Source of the DNA: Desulfobacterales bacterium
Lineage (GTDB): Bacteria; Desulfobacterota; Desulfobacteria; Desulfobacterales; JAHIVH01
Direction: 5' to 3'
DNA: 7,214 nt
NCBI GenBank assembly: GCA_020056645.1
Contig: JAGVHJ010000313.1
Span: 1-7,214 of the forward strand
The translations under genes and the position numbers were made by a program. The notes beneath the pieces were generated by a model. That model ran no database searches and had not been told where the DNA came from. It saw nothing but the letters and a program-made list of their open reading frames with translations. Below are positions 6,070-7,214 of this stretch, one piece after another (within the stretch, counting starts at the first letter, position 1; each line of letters starts with the position of its first letter).

Positions 6070-7022
6070 TGGCGAATATCTATGCGTATATCGAACATAA
6101 AGAAGGCGTTCTCGATGACACCTCAATGGAACTGATTGTGGCCGCGAAGAAAATTGCGGATGGTCCGGTAACCGCTATCGTAACAGGCGCAGGTATTGAC
6201 GCTGCCGCACAGGCGGCCGCCAAGATCTATCCGGAAGTCATTAAACTCGATTCCCCGGCCCTCGCATATCCCAACGCCGAAGTGATCCGGAAGGCCCTTG
6301 TAAAAGTGCTGCCTTCCGATGCGATTGTTCTGGTGGCCCACGGTCCTTTTGGAATGGATCTGGGTCCTGGTCTTTCCATCAAGATGGACTCCGCTTTCGC
6401 CTCCGATATCGTTGGCATCGACGGAACCGACGGCAATCTTCTGAAGATCGTCCGCCAGGAGTTCGGTGGTGTCGTCTCCGTTCATGCGACCTGTGATATC
6501 AGCAAAGGCGCGGTTTTGAGCATCCGTCCCGGCGCAATCGGCGCAGACGAGTCCAAGGCCGCAAGCGGCAAAATCACCGACAAAACCGGGGAAGCCGGCG
6601 ATCTTTCCGCCAACCGGAAATTCCTCGAAGTCGTTCAGCCGGAAGCGGGTGACGTGGATATCACCAAAGCCGACGTTCTCGTTTCCATTGGCCGGGGTAT
6701 CGAGGATCAAGAAAACATCCAGATCGCTCAGGATTTGGCCGACGCCATGGGCGCGGTCGTCTCTTGTTCACGCCCCATCGTTGACGCCAAATGGCTCGAA
6801 CCTGCTCGCCAGGTTGGAACCTCCGGCAACACCGTCAAGCCCAAAGTTTACATGGCATGCGGCATCAGCGGCTCGTTCCAGCATCTGGGCGGCATCAAGG
6901 GCGGCTTCATCATCGCCATCAACAAGAATCCCAACGCGCCGATCTTCCAGGTGGCCAGTGTGGGTATTGTTGCAAACATTCTTGAGTTCATGCCGGCATT
7001 GACGGAAAAACTCAGAGGATAA
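6069..7022 (+). CDS. etfA: Electron transfer flavoprotein subunit alpha
   Basis: A 317-aa cytoplasmic subunit with the usual two parts: an N-terminal alpha/beta domain (1 to about 185) and a C-terminal FAD domain. FAD-domain motifs: IGRG at 207-210, SCSRPIVDAKW at 232-242 (R235), QVGTSG at 248-253 in place of the usual QVGQTG, CGISGSFQH at 264-272, and AINKNPNAPIF at 283-293. It has no N-terminal ferredoxin domain, unlike some bifurcating EtfA proteins. The segment after APIF reads QVASVGIVANILEFMP, where classical EtfA has ADYGIVGDL, so two usually conserved acidic positions are altered. It binds the FAD that shuttles electrons between the acyl-CoA dehydrogenase side and the Fe-S oxidoreductase. 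It is the last gene of the operon, ending 28 bases before a strong terminator. Confidence 0.95.
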   Translation: MANIYAYIEHKEGVLDDTSMELIVAAKKIADGPVTAIVTGAGIDAAAQAAAKIYPEVIKLDSPALAYPNAEVIRKALVKVLPSDAIVLVAHGPFGMDLGPGLSIKMDSAFASDIVGIDGTDGNLLKIVRQEFGGVVSVHATCDISKGAVLSIRPGAIGADESKAASGKITDKTGEAGDLSANRKFLEVVQPEAGDVDITKADVLVSIGRGIEDQENIQIAQDLADAMGAVVSCSRPIVDAKWLEPARQVGTSGNTVKPKVYMACGISGSFQHLGGIKGGFIIAINKNPNAPIFQVASVGIVANILEFMPALTEKLRG

Positions 7023-7050
7023 GAAAGAGCTCCTCCACGAGGATATCTTG

Positions 7051-7098
7051 AACCGGCGTTGCCATCCGATACCCTGACGGTGGCCGCCGGTTTTTTTT
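7051..7098 (+). terminator. Rho-independent terminator of the etf operon
   Basis: Outer stem AACCGGCG (7051-7058) with CGCCGGTT (7085-7092), continued by GCCA/TGGC (7061-7064 with 7081-7084) and CCG/CGG (7066-7068 with 7078-7080) around a 9-base loop, followed by a run of eight T (7091-7098). About 15 paired, GC-rich bases plus the T tract make a strong intrinsic terminator 28 bases after the etfA stop. Confidence 0.92.
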
Positions 7099-7111
7099 CA
7101 CCAAAAAAATG

Positions 7112-7214
7112 TAACTAGTGCCCGAACGAAAACCAAGATTTTTTTTCGAGTTCAAGGAAGGCGAAAATTTTAACCGCAGGAATACATAAAAGTATTTCGA
7201 GGATTAAAATTTGA
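7112..7214. repeat. Inverted-repeat element at the window edge, possible MITE or intergenic repeat
   Basis: No gene here. The core is an inverted repeat, AAATTTTAA (7165-7173) with TTAAAATTT (7204-7212), enclosing a second pairing AATAC (7181-7185) with GTATT (7192-7196) around ATAAAA. To its left GAACGAAAA (7124-7132) can partly pair with TTTTCGAGTTC (7143-7153). Nested dyads in non-coding DNA after a terminator suggest a mobile or dispersed repeat whose right half lies beyond the window. Neither the left boundary (taken near ACTAGTGCCCGAACG) nor the copy number can be seen here. Confidence 0.4.

Noticed and set aside
5554..6126. A 190-codon minus-strand open frame, and a similar one at 6123-6710
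   Set aside because: Both are antisense to etfB and etfA, whose signatures are unmistakable, and neither has a convincing start region.
1..7214. CRISPR array, tRNA, rRNA, transposase or integrase
   Set aside because: No spaced direct repeats, RNA gene signatures or recombinase-like reading frames were seen on either strand.

Overview
The window looks like the chromosome of an anaerobic member of the former Deltaproteobacteria (Desulfobacterota; a sulfate reducer or syntroph). This is inferred from gene content: a membrane-bound heme b/Fe-S oxidoreductase directly upstream of etfB and etfA, and an EndoQ-type PHP nuclease in a bacterium. Coding DNA is moderately GC-rich and intergenic DNA is clearly AT-rich. 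No species can be named from the sequence alone.

Left half (1-2661, minus strand): a compact three-gene unit read right to left. It starts with a class II fructose-bisphosphate aldolase-like protein (429 aa, Zn and catalytic residues present). A Zn-ribbon NUDIX hydrolase follows, overlapping the aldolase stop by 8 bases. A PHP-domain endonuclease Q-like protein begins 21 bases later and runs off the left edge of the window; only its first 271 codons are present.

Centre (2662-3094): a 433-bp AT-rich divergent regulatory region without a credible gene. It is dense in palindromes: a perfect FNR/CRP-type box TTGAT-N4-ATCAA, a perfect 14-bp palindrome AAGTTTGCAAACTT over a possible promoter for the right-hand operon, an 8+8 inverted repeat in the presumed leader, and several shorter dyads.

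Right half (3095-7022, plus strand): a three-gene electron-transfer operon. The first protein (688 aa) has six predicted membrane helices with a NarI-like heme b region, two [4Fe-4S] motifs and two CCG domains. It matches the architecture of ETF:(mena)quinone oxidoreductases (EMO type). EtfB and EtfA follow, coupled by a one-base overlap. Together they would carry electrons from acyl-CoA dehydrogenases through the ETF flavoprotein to the membrane quinone pool. A strong intrinsic terminator (7051-7098) closes the operon.

Right edge (about 7112-7214): an AT-rich inverted-repeat structure, cut by the window end, that looks like part of an intergenic repeat or MITE-like element.

The most notable observation is that the first CCG domain of the membrane oxidoreductase keeps the CCG fold spacing but has all five cluster-binding cysteines replaced, while the second CCG domain is intact.
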